NCBI GenBank assembly: GCA_963971285.1
Contig: OZ020245.1
Coordinates: forward strand, 19,482,983 to 19,546,982
Reading direction: 5' to 3'
Origin: Astropecten irregularis
Lineage: Eukaryota > Echinodermata > Asteroidea > Paxillosida > Astropectinidae
DNA length: 64,000 bases
The notes beneath the pieces were generated by a model. It was not told the origin of the DNA. It saw only the letters and a list, made by a program, of their open reading frames with translations, and made no database searches. Shown one piece after another: positions 52,801 to 64,000 of this stretch (its first letter is position 1; every line of letters starts with the position of its first letter). The position numbers and the translations under genes were made by a program.

Positions 52801-54602
52801 GAACTTCTTAGCGCCTTAGTAAAAAAAAGAAAGATGTATAACACTCACTGAAAAAGTTATATTTTCTTTGAGTCATGTTACAACGCGTCATATTTCAAAC
52901 CCTTAAATACCAGGCCCAATGGGGGAAAATGCTTTTACACTGTCATGCTTCAAATTATGTTAAAGGTAGTATCATACTTTGGTATGAAACCAAAACAGAA
53001 ATCTGTTCACAAATTTACGCATAACGTACACTGTATGAAGATGGTGATGGTAGAAACATAAACCGTTAACATTGTTCCGCCTGAAATGGTGTATTTATCC
53101 AGAAATTAGTAAAACAACGACCAAAAATCTGTTTGATCTTTTAAAAGATCAAAAATAAAAGAGAAAAGACTTAAGAAATACCAGTGCGGCTGTTTTTCAC
53201 TGTTTTCTCAAAAAGTGTGCACCGTACGTATGTGACTGATATTTTCACAAATGACTTTTACTGTATCTTCCTCGATATTTTTGCCCATGAATCTGTGTTT
53301 CTCAGATAAAAACCAAAGTATGATATTACCTTTAATGTCGTAATAGAAATAAAAAGCATTCATTTGTACATTTGTGATGACTATTTACTTCGAACACATC
53401 AATCAACATGGATACATTGACACTATGAGCTTAAAAAAGGTAATTGTTAATGAAGCAAATTGTACTAAAATTAGCACAGTTCAAGTTTCATTGCGTATGC
53501 ATATTCAAATTACTTCGTCAGGCGAAACGAACCTTTCCATTTTCCCCTGTGGTTATTTGATAATTATAATATTCCATGACTTAAATGCAGAATCCTCTTT
53601 GAGTGATATCCCTCAGGTTTCAGCATTGCTAATGCTGCGCGTATTTTAAATTGTTCCTTGGGATATAGCAGTATGTGCGTGGATTCATGGCATCTGACTG
53701 CCAAACGAAAATCATTGACTATTAGGGACACCACCAACGTAGGGCTGGATTGCCCAGTTGGTATAATAAGAGCGCCGGTACGGTATTCCGGGGTCGCTGG
53801 TTCGAAACCCCCTTAGTCCAATTTTCTTTGTTCAATTTCCAATAAGTTTTAAATAAGGGGCCAGTCCAGTAGGTTTGGGCAAAGATTTGCTTGATGTCCA
53901 TTATATTACACCCACAGACCCGTATCCCTATCATTAATGCACTTCGCCGGATATTTGAGTAGCATTAATGTAGTCTCGTATATTGAATGTGCAGACTCAT
54001 CATTCCAATCTAAAGGACAACTGTAAACACTCAATATTGGTTATTAGCCGTTACATCTTTACTGTCAAAATCACATGATTCTGCCAGTTGTAAAATACTT
54101 CATTAGTCTGTAAATGAATGCGGTGTTAGACGGCATGCAAAGTGCACTATATACCTTTGGCCCCAGCAGCTGCTCGCGCTGAATGTATCCCGCGTGTTTA
54201 ATAAAGGAGTTATTAATGCGAGTGCGAAGTACATAGATATGACATGTTATTCACTGGCTAGAGGCAAAGTTTTACTTTAGTCTGGAGCCATGTCGCACAA
54301 CGAGGTGCACGGAGGTCTCAGTCACGTATACACGCCATGATAAAGAGCACAGATAATGCCCAGTACGATATCCTGTTGAAAAGTACGGAGGATGTTTGAA
54401 CTGCCTGTACTTTTTTACTTAATGCATTAGCAAGGATACTTTAATGATAGCAATCTAGATCCACCATGGATTTTTTTTGATATTTCACCTTTTTTTCTTT
54501 TTCTGCCAGGTGCACGTAACACTGCAGTGTGAGAATAATCAAGTTTACAGAAACACCTTTAAGTCGGCCAAGACCTGTAGTTGCACTCTGTGCACGGCAT
54601 AG
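46713..54602 (+). CDS. GPA2: Glycoprotein hormone alpha-2 subunit (thyrostimulin alpha), three exons, 131 aa
   Basis: GPA2 is a secreted cystine-knot subunit that pairs with GPB5 to form thyrostimulin, a ligand of LGR-type receptors. Coding exons are 46713-46836, 50192-50370 and 54510-54602, with phase-1 and phase-0 introns. Residues 1-28 are a signal peptide (hydrophobic core LLMVACVVSVLVV, cleavage near CTA/SD). The predicted mature part has ten cysteines (38, 52, 62, 66, 93, 94, 108, 124, 126, 129). They include the knot motif C-x-G-x-C (CRGYC), the CC pair (GSCCAIS) and the terminal CSC..C (TCSCTLC). GCHLVGYRKEVRVPGCH and NACRGYCMTY are typical of invertebrate GPA2. No N-x-S/T sequon is present in the mature part, whereas vertebrate alpha subunits are N-glycosylated. 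GPB5, often linked to GPA2 in animals, was not found. Confidence 0.95.
47283..47338. repeat. Hairpin in GPA2 intron 1
   Basis: ATCCAAAACGTTATGTGGAC facing GTCCACATAACGTTTTGGGAT. Confidence 0.88.
48106..48338. mobile_element. MITE-H copy in GPA2 intron 1
   Basis: ATTTCTCAAAGCTCGGCTCC start and GCCGAGCTGTGGGAAAGGCCC-type end. Confidence 0.85.
49127..49495 (-). mobile_element. MITE-B copy in GPA2 intron 1
   Basis: TTAAAGGGCGCATAGGATTT start and TGTAGGCTGCCTTTAA end, reverse orientation. Confidence 0.88.
49619..49740. mobile_element. MITE-J copy in GPA2 intron 1
   Basis: CTTTGTTTAACGCACAGGAT start and ATTAAACAAACAGGCCCT end. Confidence 0.8.
49908..50152. mobile_element. MITE-H copy just upstream of GPA2 exon 2
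   Basis: GCATTTACGAAACGGAGGCT start, CCTCCGTTTTGTAAACGCCC end. It ends 40 bases before the exon. Confidence 0.9.
50192..50370 (+). CDS. GPA2: GPA2 coding exon 2 (cystine-knot core)
   Basis: 179 nt, residues 42-101, five mature cysteines. The acceptor is a long T/C tract ending GCTGCGCAG; the donor is GAT/GTAAGT. A MITE-H copy ends about 40 bases upstream. Confidence 0.95.
50705..51046 (-). mobile_element. MITE-A copy in GPA2 intron 2
   Basis: TTAAAGGAAGTATTTATACT ... AGTATGATATAACCTTTAA, about 340 bases. Confidence 0.88.
51412..51768 (+). mobile_element. MITE-A copy in GPA2 intron 2
   Basis: TTAAAGGTAATATCATACTT ... TATGACACTACCTTTAA. Confidence 0.92.
52140..52274. mobile_element. Short inverted-repeat element (135 bp)
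   Basis: Arms of about 36 bases: GGCCGTGTCCCAATTCTCTG and GCTGCGACCGCAAAT, mirrored at 52239-52274. Confidence 0.9.
52470..52897. repeat. Tandem repeat, three units of about 144 bp
   Basis: Each unit has a poly-G run, ACTGAAAGGAATAG, GAACTTCTTAGCGCCTTAGT and ATCGTGTCACAACGTGTCAT. Units 2 and 3 are most alike. Confidence 0.93.
52960..53335 (-). mobile_element. MITE-A copy in GPA2 intron 2
   Basis: TTAAAGGTAGTATCATACTT ... AGTATGATATTACCTTTAA. Confidence 0.92.
53714..53830 (+). repeat. SINE-1 copy in GPA2 intron 2
   Basis: TTGACTATTAGGGACACCAC, CAACGTAGGGCTGGATTGCC, GCTGGTTCGAAACCC. The tail is shortened. Confidence 0.8.
54510..54602 (+). CDS. GPA2: GPA2 coding exon 3 (C-terminus)
   Basis: 93 nt, residues 102-131: VHVTLQCENNQVYRNTFKS then AKTCSCTLCTA and TAG. 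The acceptor is TTTTTCTGCCAG. Confidence 0.96.
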   Translation: MHVTLQCENNQVYRNTFKSAKTCSCTLCTA

Positions 54603-54743
54603 GCGCGACATCACAGCCAGCTACGCCAATTGATGAACGAGGCACCAAGCAACACCGCAACAGAATCATCGGACTTTGCCACATTCACACGGACCATTGC
54701 CGGTCAAAATAATTGTTACCCTAAGTTTGGAGTCATAGAACCG

Positions 54744-55053
54744 TTAAAGGTAGTATCATACTTTGGTTTTTGTCAAAGAAATACAGATTCATGGGCAAAA
54801 ATATCAAGGAAGATACAGTAACAGCCATCTGTGCAAATTTCAGTCCCATACGGTGCCCACTTTTTGAGAAAACAGTGAAAAATTGCCACGGTATTTCTTA
54901 AGTCTTTTCTCTTTTGTTTTTGATCTTTAAAATATAAAAAATAATTTTCGTCAGTGGTTTTACCCTTTGTACATCTTTATACCCTGTAAATTATAGGTAA
55001 ATCTGTGAAGATGTCTCTCTCTGTATGCTACCAAAGTATGATACTACCTTTAA
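54744..55053 (+). mobile_element. MITE-A copy, 3' of GPA2
   Basis: TTAAAGGTAGTATCATACTT ... ATGATACTACCTTTAA, 140 bases past the stop, with an internal deletion before the right third. Confidence 0.92.
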
Positions 55054-55246
55054 GCCCACCATGTGATTTCGATCACTGAACAAAAAGCGTTCAAACGTGC
55101 ACCGCATGCTGCTTGCACCAGACCAGACTTAAGTTACACTCCGATCTTTTATTGGTCGAGAGCTTCATGCAAAACCAGTTGGTTAAGTTCCCGCGCTTTT
55201 TTGTTTGGTTGGATGGGAATTTTATTCTAAGAAAGATGCAAATGCA

Positions 55247-55252
55247 AATAAA
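55247..55252 (+). terminator. Candidate polyadenylation signal for GPA2
   Basis: An AATAAA lies about 645 bases past the GPA2 stop, just after a MITE-A copy. Distance is plausible for a 3' UTR but there is no independent support. Confidence 0.3.
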
Positions 55253-55421
55253 GAAACTTCACATAAAAGGTCACTGACTCGAACGCAGATCTATTTGATT
55301 TTAGTGCTGTTTTTTTTTTCTCAACATTTCAGAATGTATGACATCATAGGTAAATTTGTGTGCAATAGAGGGGAGAGAATTGAGGGCACATTAAAGTGTC
55401 ATTATCACTAGGTAAACAACT

Positions 55422-55646
55422 GGGGCCAATTTCACGGAGTTCCTTAATACACAAATTTGCTAAGCATGACATTTCTGTCTTAAGAAAAACAGGGTTAGCT
55501 ACCAAATTTCCATGTGTTGTGTATCACTGTTCGCTGACCATGAATATCAAATGGAATTTTTTTATGGTGGTTTGTTTTAATATTGTGCAAGACATTTTTG
55601 TGTTGAGCAATTTTGTGTGCTTAGCAGCTCCATGAAATTGGCCCCT
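55422..55646. mobile_element. MITE-C copy
   Basis: GGGGCCAATTTCACGGAGTT start, GCTCCATGAAATTGGCCCCT end. Confidence 0.88.
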
Positions 55647-56571
55647 GAAAGAAATATAATTTTAAAAAGGGCTACCAAAACAAACAAGAAAGAAAACAAT
55701 TGTTATATTATGTTAAATCATTATATTAAATCACCAGACTTGCCGCTCTTTTTAAATGATTGTTTTCCTTTGCAATGCGATGAAAGCTACCAAACGAAAG
55801 TAATTAAATAAATTGATGGTACACACCCTTTTCACGGTGCATCCATCTTGTCACCTTCCTTGTATACCCGTCGGAAAAGATAACACCAATTCTAAAAAAG
55901 AAAACGGGTACCAGACTACTTTTAATCCAAGCCTTGGTTTGATTGCACTGCTTGGAATATAGTATGGATGCACCGTCAATTTTGAGGGGAAATAGAACCT
56001 ATAAGATTGGAAATATTTACCAGGTTTTGCGAGTAATTGTCTTTCAAATTACTATGGTTATTGGTAAACTCTGCTACAATAGGTAATCATATTTAGTTGT
56101 TCAGTTTGTTATAGATTGTTAGTTAGATAGTTGGTTTGTTTATGTGTTTACTTGTTTATCAAAGTGTACTATTTTCGAGTGAATTAACAATTAACTTAAT
56201 AGTCAATATCGAAACTTCATTTAAGTTTGCGCACAATAACGATTTATTTATTCATTTATTTATTTACCCGTTTCATTCATTTGAAAATCTCTTTGCGATA
56301 GAACCTACATCATAAGTGCTTTAACCGATGATGCACGTGCAACCAGCCAAAACCCTTCCTCCACACCAAAACTGAATTGTTGTCTTGACATAAATGATAT
56401 CATTTTGTACACTGAGATGTATAATGCGGAAATAGTAACTTCGAAAACAGAAAAGATGAAGCTTGTTTTGAAGCATGTTCACATGACACAACATAAACCG
56501 TATCACGAAGATAGATTGTTTTTGTTCCGCTTGTAACAAGCACTCTTATAAGCTCGTATATATGTAATCAC

Positions 56572-56892
56572 TTAAAGGCAGCGTACAAGTTTTGCAAGGC
56601 CTCCCAAAAAAATGATTGAGTTTGAGACAGAAAATGGACTCAACAGTTTGTAAACAGTGAAAACAGTCACCATGGGAAATCTTGGTTCATCAGATGCTGG
56701 GTTGAAATTTCATGTAATGCGCGATCAATCATTGTCATGAAGACCGCGAATACATACGGTAGTTATTATTATTTTATTAATTTTTTTCAAGGAAAAAAGG
56801 ATTTAGTGTCTTTGAAAAAGATCGTTCTTCTGTTTAAGTACCAAATTCACCTCAAAACGCACATCTTTGCAAATCCTTTAATGCTCCCTTGA
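56572..56892 (+). mobile_element. MITE-B copy with foreign insert
   Basis: TTAAAGGCAGCGTACAAGTT start. The middle is replaced or interrupted by about 85 AT-rich bases near 56702-56787. Confidence 0.8.
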
Positions 56893-57152
56893 ACGGCAAA
56901 ACCATTCCACTAAACGTATCTAAAAAACACATCATGAATCATGTGATTTCAGTTTTATCCGAGAGAGAAGAAAATAGCACCCAATAGTATGATGTCATCA
57001 TTTTATTTATATACCACAGGATTTTATTGCGTGGAAAGAAAATAATCTTAAACCTGGATTTCCAGGAAATATTAAGCTCATTCATCGAGGGCAGTGCTGG
57101 ACTCGGGCATAAGATAAAATGTCTTTATATAAATTAGCATTTTAAATTGACA

Positions 57153-57637
57153 TTAAAGGTAATATCATACTTTGGTTTTTGTCAAAGAAATACAGATTCC
57201 TGGGCAAAAACATCAATAGTCATCTGTAAAATTCCCAGTCCCATATGGTGCCCACTTTTTGAGAAAATAGTGAAAAACGGCCAGTGTATTTCTTAAATCT
57301 ATTCTCTTTAATTTTTTATCTTTAAAAGATCAAAAAAAAATTGGGTTTTTTACTCTTTTCTGGATGAATACAACATTTTGTATAGAGAAAGTTCAACGGT
57401 ATGTCTCTACCATCACTATCTATATTCCCTGTAAGTTATATGTAAATATATGAAAATATCTGTTTCGGTATGCTACCAAAGTATGATAGTATTCTTTTCT
57501 GGATGAATAGAGCATTTCATGCAGAAAAATTGTAACGGTATGTCTCTACCATCACTATCTATATTCCCTTTAAGTTATAGGTAAATATATGAAGATATCT
57601 GTTTCGGTATGCTACAAAAGTATGCTAGTACCTTTAA
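57153..57637 (+). mobile_element. MITE-A copy with duplicated right third
   Basis: Normal left end, then the block from TTCTTTTCTGGATGAATA to GTATGCTAC occurs twice (from about 57350 and from about 57490). Confidence 0.9.
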
Positions 57638-57806
57638 GGAAAGGCACAGCCAATGTTACTTATTGTGGCGTTTTTGTTTGTTTGTTTTTATCTAATTTGG
57701 AACACAAACGTAAAAGCTTTGGGAAAAGTGTTAATTATCAGAACATTAGCATTTGTTCCACATGCTAAATGATATTCTCGAATTCTTAGTCCGCATAGAA
57801 ATGTCA

Positions 57807-58168
57807 TTAAAGGTACATTCTTAAATAAAAAAAAACAGCTGCGGTTTGTTCATTTCATTTGTCACGGAATCAAAAACAAACATGTGAAACCTTTCAGCTC
57901 AATTGACCATTGAAATCAGAATAAAATAACAAAAAACCATTGCCATTGTTACGCTAAAAATTGTGAGGTAATTGTAATTGTGAGGTTTTGATCTCGGTGT
58001 TCAAAAGCTGTTTTCGGTCTTTTGTTTTACTTATTTCTTGATAAATACAGCATTTCAGGCAGAAACATTTTAAAGGTATGTTTGCACCAGGTCTATATCT
58101 TTAAGTTATAGTTAAATCTGTGAACATGTCCGGTTTGGTTTTCTGCCAAAGTATGATAGTACCTTTAA
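57807..58168 (+). mobile_element. MITE-A2 copy
   Basis: TTAAAGGTACATTCTTAAAT start, TTTTGATCTCGGTGTTCAAA inside, ATGATAGTACCTTTAA end. Confidence 0.85.
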
Positions 58169-59051
58169 GGTGTGTTTTATGGTCCATTTAGTTATCCGTC
58201 ATGGTCGGAGTTGTCTGAACTTGATTTATCTGATCAGATTGTAATTTGGAATTCATGGAATATTGTGCACGTTTCTGCATCGTACCATGCGCCACTGATT
58301 TTGACAGCAAATTGAAGGTCTTAACTTTACTCAAAACATAAACACACATATCACACTTCAAATAACATTGGCGGTAGCGAAGCACGTGGAGCGACGCCTA
58401 CTAACCGTTAAATACACACTTATAAACCATGTACTTTACAAGTTTACATACACCGTACACAACTAAACTGTACTATAAAGTGAGATCATTGTTATACCCA
58501 CTCGGCTTTCATCACCGACCTGTACATAACATATTTGTACAATAATGGATGCAAAACATGCATTCCCTAAGTCACTTCATCGGGAGAACACGACTTCCAG
58601 GAAAAAACAGAGATGTTATTTTAACTGCTCTGAAAACCTGTGCCCAAAGAAATTCAGCGACTCCCTCCGTGAAGGTGTTGGACCTCACCTTAATGGTCAA
58701 TGATACAAATTAATTGTTTTCATAATTATGTTAGGATTGTTTGGTATCAAAACAGAATGAAAGAAAAGAAAGCTCGATGCTTGCTGGTGCTTGCTAGAAC
58801 TGACTAGAACACCTTTTGTTCCTCTATTTAAACCCCCATTCCCCCATCTATTACATAATCCTTACATAACACTACCTACTATACACCTGGCATGCACTAT
58901 GCATGTGCGAATTCTTAAGACAATGATTTCCCGCTATACTGCGAAGCGCGGGAAATGAATAATGTTTTCATATTCATTCGAATTTCAGTGTTCACGTATA
59001 ATCAAACAATGTACCACAAGAGACTCATCTAACTCAGTAAAATTACAATAA

Positions 59052-59216
59052 TTATCAAATAACCACAAGGGAAACTGACTGAATTTTAGACTCATTGAAA
59101 AGTTAACAAATAAAAATTTACTGGAGCGGGATTCCAACCGGCGACCTCCCGAATACCGTACAGGCGCTCTACCAACTATCCAGCCCTACGTTGGTGGTGA
59201 CCCCAATAGTCAAAGA
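59052..59216 (-). repeat. SINE-1 copy
   Basis: AAATAACCACAAGGGAAACT tail through GGCGACCTCCCGAATACCGT to ACGTTGGTGGTGACCCCAAT. It is followed by another GGATTCGAACC tRNA-like trace at 59250-59310. Confidence 0.85.
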
Positions 59217-60896
59217 TAATTTTACGTTTGTAGAAGTATTATAAAGAAAAGTGGCCAGTGAAGGATTCGAACCTTCTACCTCAGGGATTGCCGTACCGGT
59301 GCTTCAACGGTTCTCGAAACTGACAGGAGTTTATCACAAAAAGTATTCAGGACTCTTAAGTATAGGACTAATAAGATGCACAGACAATCTGGGCGAAGAT
59401 GGTTGAATTGCATGGACACCAACCTACAGGCTATAGGCCGGGCATAATAATGAGCAAGCTGGTTACCAATAACCGAGACTTCATGTTTAACTGCGTGTGA
59501 CATGAAAGGCAGAACACCAGCTGCCAACGACAGAAACTACTAGCCGTTCCGTTAATTGGCAATGTCGTGCTTAAACCTGACTAGATTATTTTTAGTACAT
59601 TGCTCCAACTTGCCCTTGTAGGATGTCCAGGCGTTTAACATTGCCTTTTGGGTAAGATAAGATACATTTGGTGTATTATTGAATATGCTCTTGATACAAA
59701 ATTATGATATTCGTTATTAAGTTCGTAATGATATTTTAAGGAGCCATTACGTCATCTAAGCCACGTGACCCATGGAAGGGTGTCAAACTTAACGTATAAT
59801 TAGCAAGAATGGTAAAAATATTAAAGCATATTAAATATTAAAGCAAGTATAAACATCATAGTTGGATATCAGTCTATATTCACCCAGACAATTTGTTTCA
59901 TTTATCTATTTAAATGCACGCATGGTATTTAAAGTGCTTACAATTTAATGGTCTCTATTAATACAGTGGCCTTGAACAAAATAATTCATCAGAGGTGCAC
60001 GAACGTTCGCAGATAGTCTTTTTACAGCGCAAACCGCGAAACTTTTCGTAGTTGGACATCGGGAATTTATTAAAGGGTTCCTGCAGTGCTTTTTTTCAGT
60101 CATGTTATTTTATTGCCTTTATACAAAGAATATACTGACAAATAATGAATGGCGAGTCTTATTTTGGTTTCAATCCAGCATTTGCTTTTCTTTTGAATGG
60201 CTCTACAAAATGGGGGATTTTCATGCATAATAATAAAGGGAACCAACAGCAAAAATATAATGAAAAAACATAAAACTTGAAAAGGCAAACTTGACCCACA
60301 GAAATGGTTTAGAAAAACAAATTACACCACCAGTTGAGTGAAAGGAACATATTCGGCAAAACAAAACCTATTGAGGAGGAAAATGTTTATCAGAAAAACC
60401 CCAAAACAACCACAACTGTTTGTGCACAATTCAATTGGGTTACTGCTCTCAGTTACCTAGATGACATCACAGTTTTGCTCATGAATATTGAAATTCTAAT
60501 TAGCATACAAACCAAAAACGTGCTGTTAACCCTGAAACAGTGTGAGGAAGTGGGTAAAATCACAGGCCCTATAAAACAGCTGCTTTGTTGCACACGTTCA
60601 AACCATAATATTCCTATTACACAGACCCTCTAAACAGATTCACAATTTGAGACATGTTTCGCAACTGTGACATGTATTAATGGGCCTATAAGTGCAATTA
60701 TGCCAACCCGAAGGTCAGTTGACAGTAAAAGGCGCGCCATTTGTCTTACGCATCTCACTGCATCAGCTGAGATGACTGAATGCACTTACACTGGTACGTC
60801 ACCCGATGACGTCATGGAAATCAGTCAACCGGATATCATTAACTCATCTTCAATAGCATCCTTCACTTTCTGGTCTGAAAGCTATACCATTAAACT

Positions 60897-61264
60897 TTAA
60901 AGGTAATATCATACCTTGGTAGCATACCGAAACAGAAGTCTTCACAGATTTACCCATAACTTTCAGGGTATAAAGATGGTGATGGGAGAAACATACCGTA
61001 AAACGTTCTCTATACAAAATGCTGTATTTATCCAGAAAAGAGTAAAAGCAGTGACCAAAATAATTTTTGATCTTTTAAAGATCAAAAATAAAAGAGAAAA
61101 GACTTAAGAAATACACTGGCCGTTTCTCACTATTTTTTCGAAAATTGGGCATCGTATGGGACTGAAATTTTCACAGATTACTGTTATTGTATCTTCCTTG
61201 AAATTGTTTGCCCATGAATCTGTATTTCGTACTTCAAAAAACAAAAGTTAGATGTTACCTTTAA
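60897..61264 (-). mobile_element. MITE-A copy
   Basis: TTAAAGGTAATATCATACCT ... GATGTTACCTTTAA. Confidence 0.9.
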
Positions 61265-61910
61265 ACCTTATACCAGACGCACCATTTGGATTGTTGCGAT
61301 CACAATAGAAATGTGCAAAAGGCTGCTCATACAAAATCACAATAATTATATTACCCAATAGAGTGATTTGGGTTTTTTTTCTCGAGCAAGACAGTCTGCT
61401 TCGGTTTAATTATATGCATTTTGAAAACTAGATGAATTGAATGATTCCCCCCACACGTTACCGGTAGTGTGACATAAACCAGGACTACAAATCTTGCACT
61501 ATTATTTATTTTTAATGCTGCTCTCTGCTTCGGAGTTAAACAGGATTATTTATTCAAATACCAGCCTTTGCAAATCCGGACCTGGAGGAAAGAAAATGAG
61601 AAAACATGGCTTCATCATGTAATATAATTATGCATACCTATTTTGCTCATTAGTCTTGCCCTATATATCAGATGGTGAACGTAAATGAATGCATGCGTCT
61701 GGACTGGGCCCATTCTGAACGCACGGCATTGCAAACCGTCTGCCGGGTAGTGCGCCCTCCTCGACGGTGTCTTGCACATCCAGATTAATTCCGTAATTGC
61801 TCCCTTGTATTTTTTTTATTCTCTTGGCCAAAACAATCAAAACTGTCACTTCCATGAGGAAGTCAATGTTTTGAAAGTTTGATTAATATGGTCAATGTTT
61901 GATTTTAATG

Positions 61911-62288
61911 GGATGGCGTGGCCTAGTGGTCTGGCGTGTCGTACTCAAGGTCCTGTGATCAATCTACAGATTGTGGGTTCGAATCCAGCCATGGGTTAAT
62001 GGTGCTTGGTGCTTGCGCCCATGGACAAGACGCTTTATCACATATTGCTCCTCTTCACCCAGGTGTAAATGGGTACCTGCGAGGGTAGAGATGGCTTTGT
62101 TGTTTGATTAGCCTCTGTGCACCTTATGTTAGCATCGGGCTGTATACTCCCTAGGGAGCTGAGATTGTTTCAGGAATGTAAATGGGCCCAATGACCAGGG
62201 ATAATAATAGTGTAAAGCGTTGTGATACCTTACTTGTGTGTAAGAACGCTATAAAAATGCCAATATTAATATTATTATTATTATGATA
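61911..62288 (+). repeat. SINE-2, most complete copy
   Basis: tRNA-like head GGCGTGGCCTAGTGGTCTGG with B-box-like GGGTTCGAATCCAGCC, body CAAGACGCTTTATCACATAT, and tail ACGCTATAAAAATGCCAATA ending in ATTATTATT. Confidence 0.85.
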
Positions 62289-64000
62289 ATGCACTAGTTA
62301 TTGAGATATATGTCTACTCAATGTTGAAAGCTATAACCTTAACTGTTGGCAGCATATAACATATAGGGCCCACATTGTACACCGCCAAAATGAAAGCAAA
62401 CTGTTACACACCGTATGAGATGTAGATAAACGTGTTTGGACGCCATTTTGAAAAGACAAAACACCAAAAGCATATTTTATTTGGATCTCAAACATCACGG
62501 CTCAACCGAGCATTCTTAATACAAACAAAAGTACACATTAATTTGACAAATCAGCTACGATTATGACCGGTATGTTGCTTTGGGGTTTGACACAAAAAAG
62601 GCAAATTACAAATTACTATACAACCCAATGAGGTCAATGCCATGATAATGATGAATGTGGAATTACTATGTTCAAAGGTCGAAGGAAAATTTCAATCATT
62701 AATTCCAAGTAAGCATTCTTTACCAGTAACCAAAAATTTAAGAGACAGTGGTGTCATTTTATTCATGAAATGAGACATTCTCCTTACAAGGTGACATGAA
62801 ATGATGAGATTTACGTTTACAAAGTTTGCTTAGCGCTAAATACTTTTTGATAATCAGAGTTTTTCGCGTAGAGAAATTGCTGATCAACACTGGGGTAAAC
62901 AATTACAAAATCAGCTACACAAAAGCAAAAACAACCAACCGTAATGTTCAAATAAAAATACTTAAATAAAATACTTATATAATGACAAATACTGAAAAAT
63001 CTAATCCATTCCCTTGTCAATGGAATTTGGCACTTGGCGACGTGCCAAAATGTTATTTTGTTCTTCTTTTAAAAACATATCACGCCCAAACAAAACCCCA
63101 ACATCTTCATCTTGAATTGTTCGCCGGAGACAATTCGACAAACAAGTCAATTATGATACAGGATTGGGTTACAGTTTAGACTGGAGTAAATCCCTTGTAA
63201 AGCGTGGGTTATCATTTGTGAGCTTGCCTGTTTTGCACGAGATCGAATTGCCGAGGCATATAATGAATATTCCGGGGAGGATGAACATGTCTTTTTGTCT
63301 GTTTGTTTGCGAATGAGAGTCACATCAAGGCCAAGTGCGATTGTTGGGAGTCTTTTGTATGGTCGCAATGGAGAAGTTGAGGTGTAGGTGGCTTATTCAA
63401 AGAATCCGAGAGGTAGAGGTTGGGAATCTTCCCGTCTGTCGCGACTTGCAAAACGAAGTTCTATAGAAAAAGATGCATGCAGGCTCGTGAAAATGTCACA
63501 AACCTACCAGTCAAGCCCCCAATTTCCCCCACAAGGCATTCAACCTTAACTTCCTTTCCTCAGTTTACACATTTATACCCAAATCCCACTCAAGCTTTGA
63601 CATGGTAAAACGACTGCTTTCACATGACTGTACAGTTAATTTTCTGTATTTGCTTATGCGCAAGATAAAAGGGCAAGATATGGTGTGGGTGATAATACGG
63701 CAATTACTTGAGGTGCGGTCTGTGGAATGGGGTATAATACCGGCAAATGAGGCCTAAAAGCATGCAATTTGTTATACCGACTCGGCTTGGAATGCCTGTA
63801 CAAAAACGGCGAGAGATATCATCTTTATACATGTGTACGATGTATAACTGCCATTATCTGCAAGGATTGCAATGAACCGAATGTGATGCGTACTTGTGTG
63901 GAGATAAAAATCCTAAGATATTCAGTTGAGAAAACTAGAAAAGAAAGACTTGTGCTTGTGAACTTTGACTTTTTGTCTGTACTTTGACATAAAACCTTTA

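Larger units (their letters stand above)
54603..64000. other. 3' flank of GPA2: no gene recognised
   Basis: Only repeats are recognisable. I scanned both strands for GPB5-like cysteine spacing and found none. The last 1.7 kb (62300-64000) shows no repeat or exon I can name. Confidence 0.55.

Noticed and set aside
61915-61995. A Leu/Ser-type tRNA gene
   Set aside because: Repeated at 30055 with a long common body and LINE-like tail, so it is a SINE-2 head.
63769-63987. A cysteine-containing 72-aa frame as a GPB5 or secreted peptide
   Set aside because: No signal peptide and the cysteine spacing (TCVRC, CKDC) does not match the cystine-knot pattern.

Overview
This is a eukaryotic window from an animal. 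Coding sequence is split into short exons with GT/AG introns and is sparse (roughly 3 kb in 64 kb). Most of the rest is non-autonomous DNA transposons (MITEs), tRNA-derived SINEs, a LINE tail and tandem repeats. Protein similarity to bilaterian families, intron style and dense TACATGTA-type low-complexity DNA point to a marine invertebrate deuterostome. An echinoderm is my best guess, inferred from the general look of the repeats and not proven.

Four protein-coding genes can be supported. (1) 280-4113, minus: the 5' three coding exons of a SAM-domain gene resembling vertebrate C19orf47; the rest runs off the left edge. (2) 7420-8307, plus: a single-exon ORF of 295 aa with an N-terminal hydrophobic signal/anchor, one C2H2 finger, a Cys-rich middle and a C-terminal membrane span; I do not know its name. 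(3) 15750-32864, minus: a complete inositol-tetrakisphosphate 1-kinase (ITPK1) gene. I assembled ten coding exons in consistent phase (384 aa), including a 25-nt exon and the ATP-grasp metal ligands. (4) 46713-54602, plus: a complete three-exon glycoprotein hormone alpha-2 gene (GPA2, thyrostimulin alpha; 131 aa, ten cysteines in the predicted mature part). No GPB5 partner was seen.

Layout: 1-4.2 kb SAM gene; 4.2-7.2 kb hairpin and MITE-rich spacer; 7.2-8.3 kb membrane C2H2 gene; 8.3-15.7 kb MITE/SINE spacer; 15.7-32.9 kb ITPK1; 32.9-46.5 kb spacer with many palindromic elements and no gene I can defend; 46.5-54.6 kb GPA2; 54.6-64 kb spacer with MITEs and SINEs. The genes are functionally unrelated (inositol phosphate metabolism, peptide-hormone signalling, two uncharacterised proteins). 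Nothing suggests an operon-like or defence system.

The most striking feature of the non-coding DNA is one MITE family (called MITE-A here; about 20 copies, about 7 kb, about 11% of the window) with AAGGTARTATCATACTTTGG ends. At least ten other inverted-repeat families or single elements accompany it. Several lie within tens of bases of splice sites of the real genes. All coordinates of repeats are estimates by eye, usually good to a few bases at recognisable inverted-repeat ends and looser where copies are decayed.
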